This document shows positions 21,300 through 32,079 of a stretch of 64,000 bases of DNA, piece after piece. Numbering within the stretch: position 1 is the first letter of the stretch; the number at the start of each line of letters is the position of its first letter. Under the pieces are notes generated by a model. It searched no databases, was not told the DNA's origin, and saw only the letters and a program-made list of their open reading frames with translations. Source of the stretch: Phalacrocorax aristotelis (taxonomy: Eukaryota; Chordata; Aves; Suliformes; Phalacrocoracidae); the NCBI RefSeq assembly GCF_949628215.1, contig NC_134310.1, positions 11,483,401-11,547,400 of the forward strand. Direction: 5' to 3'. Made by a program: the position numbers and the translations under genes.

Positions 21300-24064
21300 G
21301 AGTAAACACCTCAAGTGTATGTACACGAATGCACGCAGTCTAGGTAACAAACAGGAGGAACTGGAGCTCCGTGCCCACTCAGAAGGGTATGACATCATAG
21401 GAGTAACTGAAACATGGTGGGACAACTCAAACGACTGGGGGATCGCAATGGATGGTTATAGGCTCTTTCGTAAAGACATGCAGGGCAGAAGAAGTGGAGT
21501 CACTGGTCTCTAAATTAAGGAAAACCTCGAATGTGTCGAAGTCAACTATGGTGATTGCAACTGCTCTATCGAATGCCTCTGAGTTAAAGTCAAAGGGGTT
21601 GTCTCCAAGCAGGACCTCACAGTAGGCATCTGCTACCGGCCTCCTAACCACGATGACAATGCCGACAAAGCAATACTTGGGGCACTAAAGCAAGCTTCTG
21701 GCCAACAGAACCTGGTCCTCATGGGTGACTTCAACTACCCAGACATCTGCTGGAAAAACGATACAGCAGCTTGCACGTCATCCACCAAGTTCCTGGAATG
21801 TATAGAGGACTGTTTCCTGATACAAATGTTAGATGTGCCAACCAGGAAGGAGGTGCTGCTGGACTTGCTATTCACAAACCGAGAAAGCCTGCTTTGTAAT
21901 ATCTCGGTTAGTGATAGCCTTGGCTGCAGTGATCACAGTATTGTGGACTTCGGGATCCTGCTGAGTGTGCTGAAGGTCACCTCTGAGACAAGGATTTTGG
22001 ATTTTAGAAGATCAAACTTCAGTGCACTCAGGGCTCATTTGGGAGGGGTTCGATGGGAAGCTTCCATGGAATACAAAGGAGCTAGTGAGTGCTGGGAATT
22101 CTTCAAGAACTCTCTATTGGAAGCACAAAGCCAATTTATCCCCTACAAAGGAAAGGGAAGTAAGTGGAGCAAGAGGCCCCCATGGCTCAACCATGACCTC
22201 CTGGGTCTACTCAAATCCAAAAGGGAAGCCCACCAGAAATGGAGAAGTGGAGGATTATCCACCGAGAACTACAAGGGCATAGCCAGAAAGTGCAGAGATG
22301 CAGTCAGAAAAGCAAAAGCCCAATTTGAATTGAAACTGGCTGTACATGTGAAAAATAACAAGAAAGGTTTCTTCAGACATGTCAACCATAAGGAGAAAAA
22401 GAAGGAAAACATAGGCCCACTGTTAAACAGAAAAGGAGAATCAATCACCAATGATGCAGAAAAGGCAGAGGTCCTCAACACCTTCTTCACCTCTGTCTAC
22501 CAGCACTACCGTGTCCCAGGCTTTGGGAACAAAATTGCCGATTGAACCAAACACCGACCCACCATCAGTGAAGGAAGAGTTAGTACATGAATTATTACAG
22601 GAGCTTGACCCCCACAAATCAATGGGCCCTGACACCATCCACCCAAGGGTGTTGAGAAAGCTGGCTGACATCATTGCAAGGCCACTCTCCATAATCTTTG
22701 AGAAGTCATGGAGAACAGGGGATGTCCCAGAGGACTGGAGGAAGGCAAATGTTACCCCTATCTACAAGAAGGGCTCGAGGGAGGATCTGGGTAACTATAG
22801 GCCCATCAGCCTTACTTCAATCCCTGGGAAAGTTATGGAACGAATCCTCCTGGGAGCCATCACAAGTCAAATGAAACATGAGATTGGGAAAAGCCAACAT
22901 GCCTTCACTAAAGGCAGATTGTGCTTGACAAACCTGGTGGCCTTCTATGACAAAGGGACTTGCCTGATTGACATGGGGTGGGCGGTGGACATTGTCTACC
23001 TGGACTTCTCCAAGGCCTTTGATACGGTCCCCCACAGTCTCCTCCTGGAGAAATTAATGCGTTATGGCCTAGACAAGTGGTCTGTGCAGTGGGTGGGGAA
23101 TTGGCTGAGAGGCCGCACCCAAAGGGTGGTAGTAAATAGCTCTTTCTCAAACTGGCAACCTGTCACAAGTGGAGTCCCCCAGGGATCGATATTGGGCCCA
23201 ATGTTATTCAACATCTTCATAAGTGATCTGGATAACGGGATCAAGTGTAGCCTGATGAAGTTTGCAGATGACACCAAACTGAGTGGGGAAGTAGACACTC
23301 CAGAAGGGAGAGCTGCTCTGCTGGAAGATCTCGATAGGCTGGAAGAGTGGGCCAGCAAGAACCTTATGATGTTCAACAAGGAGAAGTGTAAGGTCATGCA
23401 CCTGGGAAAACATAATCCAGGAGTGCAGTACAGACTGGGATCTACCTGGCTGGAGAGCAGCTCTGTGGAAAGGGACCTGGGGGTCCTGGTGGACAGGAAG
23501 CTCAACATGAGCAAACAGTGTGCTGCTACAGCCAAGAAGGCCAACAGGATGCTGGGTTGCCTCAAAAAGGGCATCACCAGCAGAGATAAAGATGTCATCA
23601 TCCCACTCTACTCAGCGCTTGTCAGGCCACACCTGGAGTACTGTGTACAGTTCTGGTCCCCGCTATACAAAAAGGATGTAGACAGGCTGGAAGGGGTCCA
23701 GAGAAGGGCCACCAAGATGATCAAAGGACTGGGAAGCCTGCCATATGAGGATAGGCTGGGAGAACTGGGTTTGTTCAGCCTTGAGAAAAGGAGGCTTAGA
23801 GGGGATCTCATTACCATGTACCAGTACTTAAGGGGTAGCTGCAAAGAAGATGGAGACTCCCTTTTTACAAGGAGTCACATGGAGAGGACAAGGGGGAATG
23901 GACACAAGTTGCTCTTGGGGAGATTCCGATTGGACATGAGAGGGAAATTTTTCACATTGAGGACAGTCAACCATTGGAATAATCTCCCCAGGGAAGCGGT
24001 TGACTCGGCCACGTTGGACGCCTTTAAGAATTGTCTGGACAGGGTGCTGGGCCATCTTGTCTAG
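21300..24064 (+). pseudogene. CR1 ORF2 (AP endonuclease and reverse transcriptase), broken
   Basis: The endonuclease starts near 21300 (MYTNARSLGNKQEELEL, DIIGVTETWW) and shifts frame after 21513. 21721-22545 continues it with MGDFNYPDICW and LGCSDHSIVDF. A second frame, 22451-24064, carries the whole RT: a [10 protein letters not shown] block, [29 protein letters not shown] and the catalytic FADDTKLSG, then a C-terminal region that is typical of CR1. The two frames overlap by about 95 bases, so one frameshift separates them. ORF2 nicks target DNA and reverse-transcribes the RNA there. The RT half is notably intact. Confidence 0.88.
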
Positions 24065-24139
24065 ACTGTGCTCTTCCTAGAAAGGTTGGACTAGATGATC
24101 CCTGAGGTCCCTTCCAACCTAAGATTCTGTGATTCTGTG

Positions 24140-24660
24140 ACATTTTATGGTAGGGAGCTGCCATTTTGTTAAACAGCATAGCCCATGTGTTTTCATATTG
24201 CTCTGTGACTGTCTGATGGCCATTTCTTGACACTGTCATACCCATGTGTTCTCAGACAGCCACCCACACTTTCCTGTTTACCCCAGAATGATGTCAGAGC
24301 AGGAAGCCCCTCTCCCACTAAATATGCAGAGTCCACCATGTTTTTTCAGTGACCATTTTATGGTAGGTGGCTGCCATTTGCCTCAGTATCATTAACACTG
24401 TCATACCCAAATGTTCTAAGACCTCCTTCTGATTGGCTGTCCACTTCCTTTGGACCAGGAAATGCTCAGATATAAAAATATATACATTTATATGCAATAC
24501 ATACAGTAGGTACATAAATAGAAATAGGCTCAATTTCCTCATAGGACAGATGCTCCAGTCCCTTAATCATTCTTTAAAATGTCCTTTAATAAGAGCTAAT
24601 AGAATGAATAGTTAAAGTTTAAATGTGAATAGACAATAATTAAACAAAGGTAAAAGGCAG
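24140..24660. other. Repeat-derived non-coding DNA
   Basis: Contains two similar blocks, 'cattttatggtaggg.agctgccattt' at 24140-24166 and 'ccattttatggtaggtggctgccatttg' at 24352-24380, about 210 bases apart. This suggests a partial tandem repeat. No gene. Confidence 0.45.
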
Positions 24661-24904
24661 ATTTGGGGTGTTCCACTTTACAAGGCTGAAAATCAAGCCT
24701 TAGCACATCTGGGGTGGGGAGGAAGTTCAAGATGGTGGAGGGGCACCAACAAGGTGGGGGGCACAGACAAACATGCCCGAGGGCTATGCACCCCTCCTAG
24801 GAGGTTCACAAAGGTGCCCCCAGCACAAATCCTGTCACATGCAAAGAAGAAATTAATCCTGTGAGCTGGACTGAGAGGCCCCCACATCCAGGCCCAGCCC
24901 AACA

Positions 24905-25380
24905 GGATGACCATGCAGTATTAATGGGGCAGACTTTGGGCTTTGCATGATGCTGCAAGACACAGGCAAAGCTGCCTGCAAAAATGGAAAACCAGAACAA
25001 AATGCCAACTTCAGAAGGACAAGTACAGTACATGGGGACAATAAGTAAAAGACCCTAAGGGATTCACAAAAAAGATCACGCAAAGCAGAAGAACTGGCCA
25101 ATGGGTCTATGAATCCCAAACTGGATTTCAGGATGTCACACAGAGGGTGGTGGTAGTGGGAAGCTCCCTTTGCCTATGATTGTGGGGGATCTTACAGCTA
25201 CCTGCAAGACCACTATGGGGTGCAGGCTGGTGCTCTATGCTTTTTTATCCTTGGGTCAATGACCTTACATAATATTTCAAATAAAACTCCTGCTGACTGA
25301 CTGATGAGGGAGAAGTCAGAACTGCACCTTGACTTGTCTGCATTGCCGTCCGGGCCTGCAGCGGCCAAAGAAAGGAGAAT
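24905..25380 (+). repeat. LTR-like fragment
   Basis: Shares 'catgcagtatta.tgg' and 'aaaaccagaacaaaat.ccaacttc' with 52788-52890. It ends with a poly(A) signal (caaataaaactcc at about 25278-25290) followed by a GC-rich stretch, as expected of LTR R/U5. No coding ERV sequence is attached. An A-run of 19 follows at about 25407-25425. Confidence 0.5.
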
Positions 25381-25553
25381 GGGCAAAGAAGTGACAATGA
25401 CACTCAAAAAAAAAAAAAAAAAAACACAAAAAGCCTGGAGAAGTCTGACTGGCAACCAATTCCACTTGTACCCTGTTAATAAAATTTATCTGTTAAATTG
25501 ATTGTCCATTGTTTCATTTCGTACGTGTGTGAAGTAGCAGCATGTCAGTAGGC

Positions 25554-26291
25554 ATGTCTATGCCACCACTTCTGTTAGAAGAGATTTACTGTGCTCTTGG
25601 GGAGGTGAGAAGCTTTGGGGGCGTAAATTCCCTTTTTGAAGCTGCTAAAAGGTGAATTGCTGATCTGAACAGAAGCTAAGTGGCCACTTGGCTTGAAAAC
25701 CAGGCTGCTTATGCTAGGCTGTAAGAAAGCAACTTAAAAGAAACAAGGTGATTGTGACAAAGGTGGATGCACAGTGGCAGGCAGACTTGGTGGATAATGC
25801 AACTTTGATGTGCTGTCAGAGCTTATAAAGAGCTATAACCATAGCTTCCAGAGAACTATTAGAGCCAGGCTTGTAGACATGAACCTTTTCAACTCTGCAA
25901 GGGTTTAGAAAACCATATATGGGGGTGTGCTTAAAATTAAAGAATTTGAACCTTTGCTCAAAAAGAGGCCACATCAAGGTGTCAAGAACAAGAGAGATCT
26001 GAGAAAGGTTATGAACAAACATTCACAGATGAAATTTTCATAGTAGCTGAAATTGTGAGAAGGGGACAGATACCTGTGTACTGCTAATAGACTATGGTCA
26101 CAAAGCAATTGAGGGAAAATTTTACACTGAAGAACTTAAAAAAAAGTGAATCCTGACAAAGACAGACTCTAAAGAATTGAAAAGATCATTGCTACAAAAA
26201 GGAAAGGAAGAAATAGCTGCTGGTGAAGTGGCATGGCTGGCCCCAGAAATATAACTGTTGGCTAGAAGCCTCCCAAGTCCAGGACATCTAG
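25554..26291 (+). pseudogene. Maverick integrase, catalytic core deleted
   Basis: The N-terminal part (25554-25805) contains EEIYCALGEVRSFGGVNSLF, then VATWLENQAAY and, after a shift, VIVTKVDAQWQADLVD. That last motif is the start of the Maverick integrase core. Instead of the rest of the core, the sequence jumps at about 25806-25827 to the region after it (KSYNHSFQRTIRAR). It then continues in several frames through the C-terminal domain (RRGQIPVYC, IEGKFYTEELKK) to a chromodomain (LVKWHGWPQKYNCWLEASQV) ending at TAG 26289-26291. Most of the DDE core, about 130 residues, is gone. In active elements this retroviral-type integrase inserts the DNA, and the chromodomain may guide site choice. 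Confidence 0.8.
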
Positions 26292-26316
26292 TGATTGGCG
26301 GTGGAGCAGGGGGAAA

Positions 26317-27063
26317 ATGAAGGATGACAAATGGGGGGGTTCTACATCATCCTACCCAGCAATGCGAGCACCAAATCTTCCCACAAAACACCAGCTTGAA
26401 CTTTACCATACAGTTGGTGGGGCCCCTGGAGCTCTCAGGCAAGTGGGAGGTGGGGCTTGTGGAAATACAGTACCTGCACAGCTGGAATAACATCAATGAA
26501 GATGTTATCTTTGAAATAGTGCTGCAGGGTAAGACATGGCAGTATACGTTGTGGAAAGGCTATTATCCATCCCTCTTCATGTTGGTGGAACTTATGAACC
26601 ATCTTATTAACCCCCACAGCAAAGCTTCAGCCACTGACTCTCCATGGGGGGCTTGGTCTATGATCACGCCATAAGGAAAACAAAGCTCAAAATGGATGAA
26701 AAGCCTTATGCTTTTTCTACAACTGGGGAAACAAGCACATGTTTTGGAGGATTCTCTGGTGGTGGTTTTGTGGCAGACATCACCTTAGGGTTTAACTCAC
26801 TCTACCTCTACACAGATCTTGTAGAACACAAGCTTGTCAGGGACTTTGCGGTTCCATTATTGTGTTGTGTTCTGATTGGCGGTAATAACGACGAGACTGT
26901 GACAATGACGAATGATAAGCTGCACTACATGCTGGTAAACCACCAGCACATCAACATGATCAGCATTGAAATAAAGACTGACCAGAACAAGCACGTCTCA
27001 TTTTGCTTTGGGAAGGTGATCGGGAAGCTGCATCTTTGGCCCCAGAAGCCTCTGATATTTTAA
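26317..27063 (+). pseudogene. Maverick minor capsid (penton-like) protein, frame-broken
   Basis: Two open pieces (26324-26674 and 26644-27063) make up a protein of roughly 245 residues, the usual size. Near the start, after a G7 run that shifts the frame, is the family signature: FPQNTSLNFTIQL, then LSGKWEVGLVEIQYLHSW. The second piece has ADITLGFNSLYLYTDLVEHK and IKTDQNKHVSFCFGKVI, the conserved C-terminal blocks. A frameshift lies between 26617 and 26690. Polinton minor capsid proteins are single jelly-rolls that form capsid vertices. Assignment as penton is from family knowledge; the alternative is another Maverick virion protein. The next gene starts 14 bases after the stop. Confidence 0.72.
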
Positions 27064-27077
27064 GTAACCATGCCAAA

Positions 27078-27595
27078 ATGGTAGTGTTAAAAAGTTATGG
27101 GGACCCATCCTCCTTTGTGAATTATTACAGAGCCCAGGCTTGCAATGGTCTTCCTGGTTTTCAAGGCATTCCTGTGATGTATGGTGTAGGCACTGGAGGT
27201 ATATTCTGTAGCCTGTTTAGAAAGGCCATCCGACTTTTGAAAAGGGTTTTGGAAATTTTTAAGCCTCACGTTAAAAGTATGACATAAGATATTGCAAAAA
27301 ACTGTGTTTGGACATGTTTCCAAGGTTTTCATGGACAAGTTGCACACACTGGCAAATCAGGAGGGCTCAAGATTTGCTTATATTAAAAGAAAAAGCCTCA
27401 ATGAGAGCCATGTCACATTCCCAGAGAGAAGGACCACCCCAGCCTTTTAAAAGAAAAAAGAAGGGGGGCACCAGACAACAGTCTGACCAGGACAAGAAGG
27501 AGAAAAAGAACAAGCCAGGCCAAATGGTGCAAAAGAAACAGAAAACCCAGAGGAAGAGGTCCCATTCTACCACTAGAAAAGGAAATGTATTTTAA
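27078..27595 (+). pseudogene. Maverick PX-like basic virion protein, frame-broken
   Basis: The start at 27078 opens a frame to 27287 containing YYRAQACNGLPGFQGIPVMY and VGTGGIFCSLFRKAIRLL, an amphipathic segment typical of the adenovirus pX/pVI-like proteins of Mavericks and adintoviruses. After a shift near 27288 the match continues as VSKVFMDKLHTLANQEGSRF and AYIKRKSLNESH. A second shift leads into the very basic tail (KRKKKGGTRQQSDQDKKEKK) ending at 27595. The likely role is binding packaged DNA or helping membrane or capsid release. It is followed after 5 bases by the major capsid gene. Confidence 0.7.
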
Positions 27596-27600
27596 AAGGG

Positions 27601-28660
27601 ATGGCTTTCATTCATGGCTGCTCAGAAGAATGTACCAGAACCAAGCTGGATTTGTTTGAAGTGTCCCCAATGCAGATCAGCATCAAGAAATGCCTGTTTA
27701 TTGAGGTGCTTCCACTTTCCCCTATTACAGCATCTGCACCTCTGGACTTTTTCATAGCTGGAAATGGGGAAGATTACAAAGATCCAAACAACACTCTGCT
27801 GCAAGATTGTAAAAGCTGACAGGTCCAACCTTGGAGCTAGTGAGGCTGTGGGTCTCTTGAATTACCCACTGCTCTCTGTTTTCAGCCAGCTGGACATTAT
27901 GCTGGGGGACTCACTGATAAGCTAGAGCAACAACTGTTACCCCTACCGTAACTTCATTCAGTTGCTTCTCAATTACAGCTGTGACACCCCTGTCCACATA
28001 CTTCTCCATGAGGCTGCTCTACAAAGACACAGCTGGGCAGCAGAAAGCAGTCATGCTGGATGGTGTTGCTAATCAGGGCTTCAGGCAATGCTCAGCTCTG
28101 ACGGCCCAAAGGAGGAGGATCAAACTACTGCATCCCCTCCACAGCAATCTGTTCTTTTGAGACAAGCTTTTATTGAATGGTGCAGATGTAAAAATTAGGC
28201 TCACGCACAGCAAAGACAGCTTTTGTTTGATGAGCTCCCCAGCAGCAGGAGCCTGCAAGCTGGTTATTATTTATGCCTCACTGTTTGTGAAGAAAGTGCA
28301 GGTGGCACACTAAGGCATTAATTAGGGCCAACGCTAAATACCCAGTGGACTGGGTGGACATGAGAGTCTTCAGCATGCCACCTGGCAGTTGTGTCAGCTA
28401 CCAATTTGTTTCTGGGACAACTGCTCAAGCTTGTTGTTATTGGGTTCATAGATAACAATGCTTTTAGCAGCAACTATGCCAAGAACCATTTCAACTTTAA
28501 ACATTATGATATAAATTTTGTGGCCCTCTATGTGGATGGTGAACAAATGCCAATAAAAGCGCTGCAGCCTGATTTTGAGAAAGGCTACTATGTGAGAGAA
28601 TACATACAGCTCATTCAGACAGTCAGCAGCCATATAGAGGACCATTCCCTGCTGGTTGTC
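27601..28660 (+). pseudogene. Maverick major capsid protein, broken and 3'-truncated
   Basis: The first frame (27601-27819) reads TKLDLFEVSPMQISI and FFIAGNGEDYKDPNNTLL, the N-terminal signature of the double jelly-roll capsid protein of Polintons (the 'F54H12.2-like' family). Decayed sequence from 27820 to 28390 keeps recognisable words in changing frames (FSQLDIMLGDSLI, HSKDSFCLMSSPAAG). The frame 28391-28726 carries the second jelly-roll (NHFNFKHYDINFVALYVDGE, DFEKGYYVREY). The last about 20 codons of that frame are reverse-strand CR1 3' end, so the true C-terminus has been lost. Full family members are about 450-600 residues. Confidence 0.8.
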
Positions 28661-31365
28661 ATAAAGAGCATCGAGTCCAACTCCCTGCTCCTCGCAGGAC
28701 TACCTAAAACTAAACCATATGACTAAGAGCATCATCCAGATGCTCCTTGAATTCTGACAGGCTTGGTGCTGTGACAACTTCCCTGGGGACCCTGTTCCAG
28801 TGACCGACCACACTCTCAGTGAAGAACCTTTTCCTAATGTCCAATCTTAACTTCCCCTGATGCAGCTTCATTCCATCTCCTCGTATCCTATCACTGGTCA
28901 CCAGAGAGAGGAGCTCAGCACCTCCCCCTCCACTGCCACTCTTGAGGAAGTTGTAGACTGTGATGAGGTGACCCTTCAGCCTTCTCTTCTCCAGGCTGAA
29001 CAAACCAAGTGACCTCAGCTACTCCTCATAAGTCTTGCCCTTGAGGCCTTTCACCATCTTGGTCGCCCTCCTCTGGACACACTCTAATAGTTTGATGTCC
29101 TTCTTATATTGAGGTGCCCAAAACTGCACAGTACTCAAGGTAGGGCCATACCAGTCCAGTGTAGAATGGGACAATTGCCTCCCTTGACCGGCTAGCTATG
29201 CTGTGCTTGATGCACCCCAGGACACGGTTGGCCCTTTTGGCTTCCAGGTCACACTGTTGACTCACATTCAACTTGCCATCAACCCACACCCCCAGATCTC
29301 TTTCTGTGGGGCTGCTCTCCAGCCTCTTGTCCCCCAATTTGTATGTATAAGCAGGATTACCCCATCCCAGGTGGAGAATACGGCACTTGCTCTTGTTAAA
29401 TTTCATATGGTGGGTGATTGCCCAGCTCTCTAGTCTATCCAGAGCTCTCTGTAAGGCCTCGAGGGAGTCCACAGCTCCTCCTAATTTAGTATCATTGGCA
29501 AACTTACTTAATGTACATTCGACTCCTGCATCGAGATCATTGATAAAAACATTAAAGAGCACTGGCCCTAAGATTGAGCCCTGGGGAACTGCACTGGTGA
29601 CTGGCCACCAGCCTGATGTAACCCCATTTACTACAACTCTTTGAGCCCGATCCATCAGTCAATTGTTCACCCATCGTATTATGGATTTGTCTAGCTGTAC
29701 GCTGAACATCTTGACCAGAAGGATACTGTGAGAGACAGTATCAAAAGCTTTGCTAAAATAAGTTTAAAAAGCCCCACATCCACTGCCTTCCCTTCATCCA
29801 CTAGGCGGGTAACCTTGTCATAAAAGGATATTAAGTTAGTAAGGCATGACTTTCCCTTCATGAACCCACATTTGCTCTGACCGATGACTGCATTGTCTCT
29901 CAAGTGTTTTTCAGTAACTCCCAGAATAATCTTCTCCATAATTTTACCAGGCACTGAAGTGAGACTGATGGGCCTATAATTACCAGGGTCTTCCTGCTTA
30001 CCCTTCTTGAAAATTGGAACAACATTTGTTAGCTTCCAGTCGACTGGGACCTCTCCAGATTCCCAAGACAGAGAGGTCTTGCAATAACATCGTCCAACTC
30101 TTTCATTACCCTGGGATGAATCCCATCGGGCCCCATAGACTTATGTGCATCCAGCTGGAGCAGCAAGTCTCAAACAGGTTCAGAGTCAGCTGGGAGTTTA
30201 TCATTCCCCCAGTCTCAGTCTTCCAACACAGGGCTCCAGGGGTCCCAGGGCCCATCATCAGTGTTAAAGACAGAGGCGAACAAGGCATTAAACGTCTCTG
30301 CTTTGTCTATGTCCCTATTTGTGAGTTGACCAACCTCATCAAGTAATGGACCAATATTTTCTTCAGTCGTCTTTTTGCTGTTAGCACACTTAAAAAAGCC
30401 TTTTTTTCTTTTTGTTATCCACCACAGTACTGGCCAGCTTCAACTCCAATTGAGCTTTGGCTATACAATTTTTCTCCCCACAGTGGCGAACAGCATCTCT
30501 GTAGTCCTTCTGTGTAGCCTGACCTTGCTTCCAAAGTCCATACACTTTCTTTTCCCTCCTAAGTACCAGAGGGAGATCCCTGCTCATCCAAGCTGGCCTT
30601 CCGCCCCTCTTGCTTGACTTCTGACACATTGGGATTGCCTGCTCCTGCGCTTTCAAAAGATGGCTCTTAAAAAGTGACCAGCATTTTGGACCCCAATACC
30701 TTCAAAAGCAGATTCCCAGGAGATCTTATTAACTAGCTCCTTCAGCTAGTCTGCTAGCTACCTTCCCAAAGTCTGCTCTCCCCATATCCAGGATTGAAGT
30801 TTTGCTGGCAGTTTTTCTCCTATCACCAACAATTTGAAACTCAAATACTTCATGGTCACGGTGACCAAGACAGCCACTGATCACAATTTTGTCCATGAGA
30901 CCCTCCCTGTTAACAAAGAACAAATCTAGGAGGGCACCTTTCCTAGTTAGCTCCCTTAGTACCTGCACCAAGATGTTATCTTCAACACACTTCAGGAATT
31001 TCCTGGACCTGTTTGTGTCCACTGTATGATATTCCCAGCTGACGTCTGGGAAGTTAAAATCACCCATAAGGGCAAGGGCAACTGATCTAGAGATATCACT
31101 TCATTCCTTACAGAATAATTAATTGGTGTCATCGTCCTGGCTGGGGGGCTGATAGTAGGCTCCCACAACAACATCCGCTTTATTTGCTTTCCCCTTAATC
31201 CTTACCCAGGGGCTCTCAACTGTATCATTGCCAACTCTAAGTGCCATACAATCCAACTCCTCCCTTACATACAGTGCCACCCCGTGCCTCACCTGCCCTG
31301 CCTATCCCTCCTGAAGAGCCTATAGTTGTCCATCACAGGACTCATCCCACCAGGTTTTGCTTATG
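28661..31365 (-). repeat. CR1 LINE, 3' portion of a long copy (left of ERV C)
   Basis: Minus-strand ORF2 with a C-terminal region (29003-28710), RT (29655-29104, with [20 protein letters not shown]; the catalytic box reads FANDTKLGG instead of FADD), upstream RT (29954-29691) and endonuclease (31067-30729, MGDFNFPDVSWEY, RELTRKGALLDLFF). Its 3' end overlaps the end of the Maverick capsid gene. The element continues right of the provirus at 37590. Stops and shifts throughout. Confidence 0.85.
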
Positions 31366-31371
31366 CCAATG

Positions 31372-31835
31372 TGTGGGAAACTATAGGCTTGAATCCACAT
31401 GCGGGTCCCCTGATAAGTTGTTTGAGATAGAAAGCGGGCTGGAGGATTATAGGTACGCGATGGAATTAGCTTGACTACAGACCCAGTGTCAGACCCGGTG
31501 ATGGAAAATTACAGAGATCAGACCCGATGATGGGAAATTACAGAGAATCTGCAAGTCACCAGGAGGAGGAAGAAAGGCGAGAGATATCTCGGCCTTGAGA
31601 GCAAAGAAGAAAGGCAGGAATATCTCTCGGCCTTGAGAGCATCCGACAAACAACAAGGAGTTTAGGCACGAAGTACAGAAATAGACTGTTCGTTAAGGAG
31701 GTGTCGCAATCCGTATGAAGTAATTGTTGAAGCTTGTTTACAAGAGCATATAAAAGCGCTGTGACTTAAAAATAAAACTGAAGCTTGCTCTATCACTCAC
31801 GTTGAGTTGGCTGCTTGCTTTCCTCGCTCGCCGCA
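31372..31835 (+). repeat. 5' LTR of ERV C
   Basis: 464 bp, TGTGGGAAAC to CTCGCCGCA. The promoter has 'agcatataaaagcgc' at about 31744-31758, and AATAAA is at about 31770-31775 close to the TATA box, so R is short. Contains a near-direct internal repeat of 'atctcggccttgagagcaaa' / 'tctctcggccttgagagcat' at about 31588 and 31622. Confidence 0.95.
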
Positions 31836-31837
31836 AC

Positions 31838-31855
31838 TGGCGCCCGAACAGGGAC
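31838..31855 (+). promoter_or_regulatory. Primer binding site, tRNA-Lys3 type
   Basis: TGGCGCCCGAACAGGGAC, two bases after the LTR. This is the sequence complementary to the 3' end of tRNA-Lys3, the primer class of several beta- and lentiviruses. Confidence 0.92.
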
Positions 31856-32079
31856 CTGAAAAGGACTATTTCTGATACGGCAGCGAGAGACGGAGACGCA
31901 CTGGCAGACGGCGGCCAGGGGGCAAAAGAGGAGTCGATTTATGCATCATTTCTGATACGTTCCGACCCTCCGGCCTGGATCCAACCTCGGAATTCAAGAG
32001 GGGATCCGCTTTCCGCAGTTGAAGCTAACCCGGGAGCGAGAGCCGTACAAACGACGCTGATTTATCCTCACATCGGGCG

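Larger units (their letters stand above)
19780..24139 (+). mobile_element. Near full-length CR1 LINE
   Basis: About 4.36 kb: a GC- and CpG-rich 5' UTR (19780-20110), ORF1 (20111-21173), ORF2 (about 21300-24064) and a short 3' UTR ending 'gattctgtgattctgtga', the CR1 octamer-type tail. Full-length copies are rare because CR1 normally truncates at the 5' end. Both ORFs are broken by a few stops and shifts, so it is now inactive. Confidence 0.88.
25554..28660 (+). mobile_element. Maverick/Polinton relic (integrase and virion cassette)
   Basis: Four genes lie in one direction with tiny gaps: integrase (25554-26291), penton-like minor capsid protein (about 26317-27063), PX-like basic virion protein (27078-27595) and major capsid protein (27601 to about 28660). 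Gene content, order and compactness match Mavericks/Polintons, large self-synthesising DNA elements with virus-type capsid genes (adintovirus-like). Frameshifts and stops occur in each gene, so this is a fossil. The right edge is cut by a CR1 3' end at about 28660. The left terminal repeat, polymerase, ATPase and protease were not found. Confidence 0.82.

Noticed and set aside
28661-28726. C-terminal residues of the Maverick capsid open frame
   Set aside because: This part is the reverse complement of a CR1 3' end, so the frame only looks continuous; it is not capsid sequence.
31241-31474. 77-codon frame at the 5' LTR of ERV C as a separate gene
   Set aside because: It joins CR1 sequence to the LTR copy of the env tail; not a gene.
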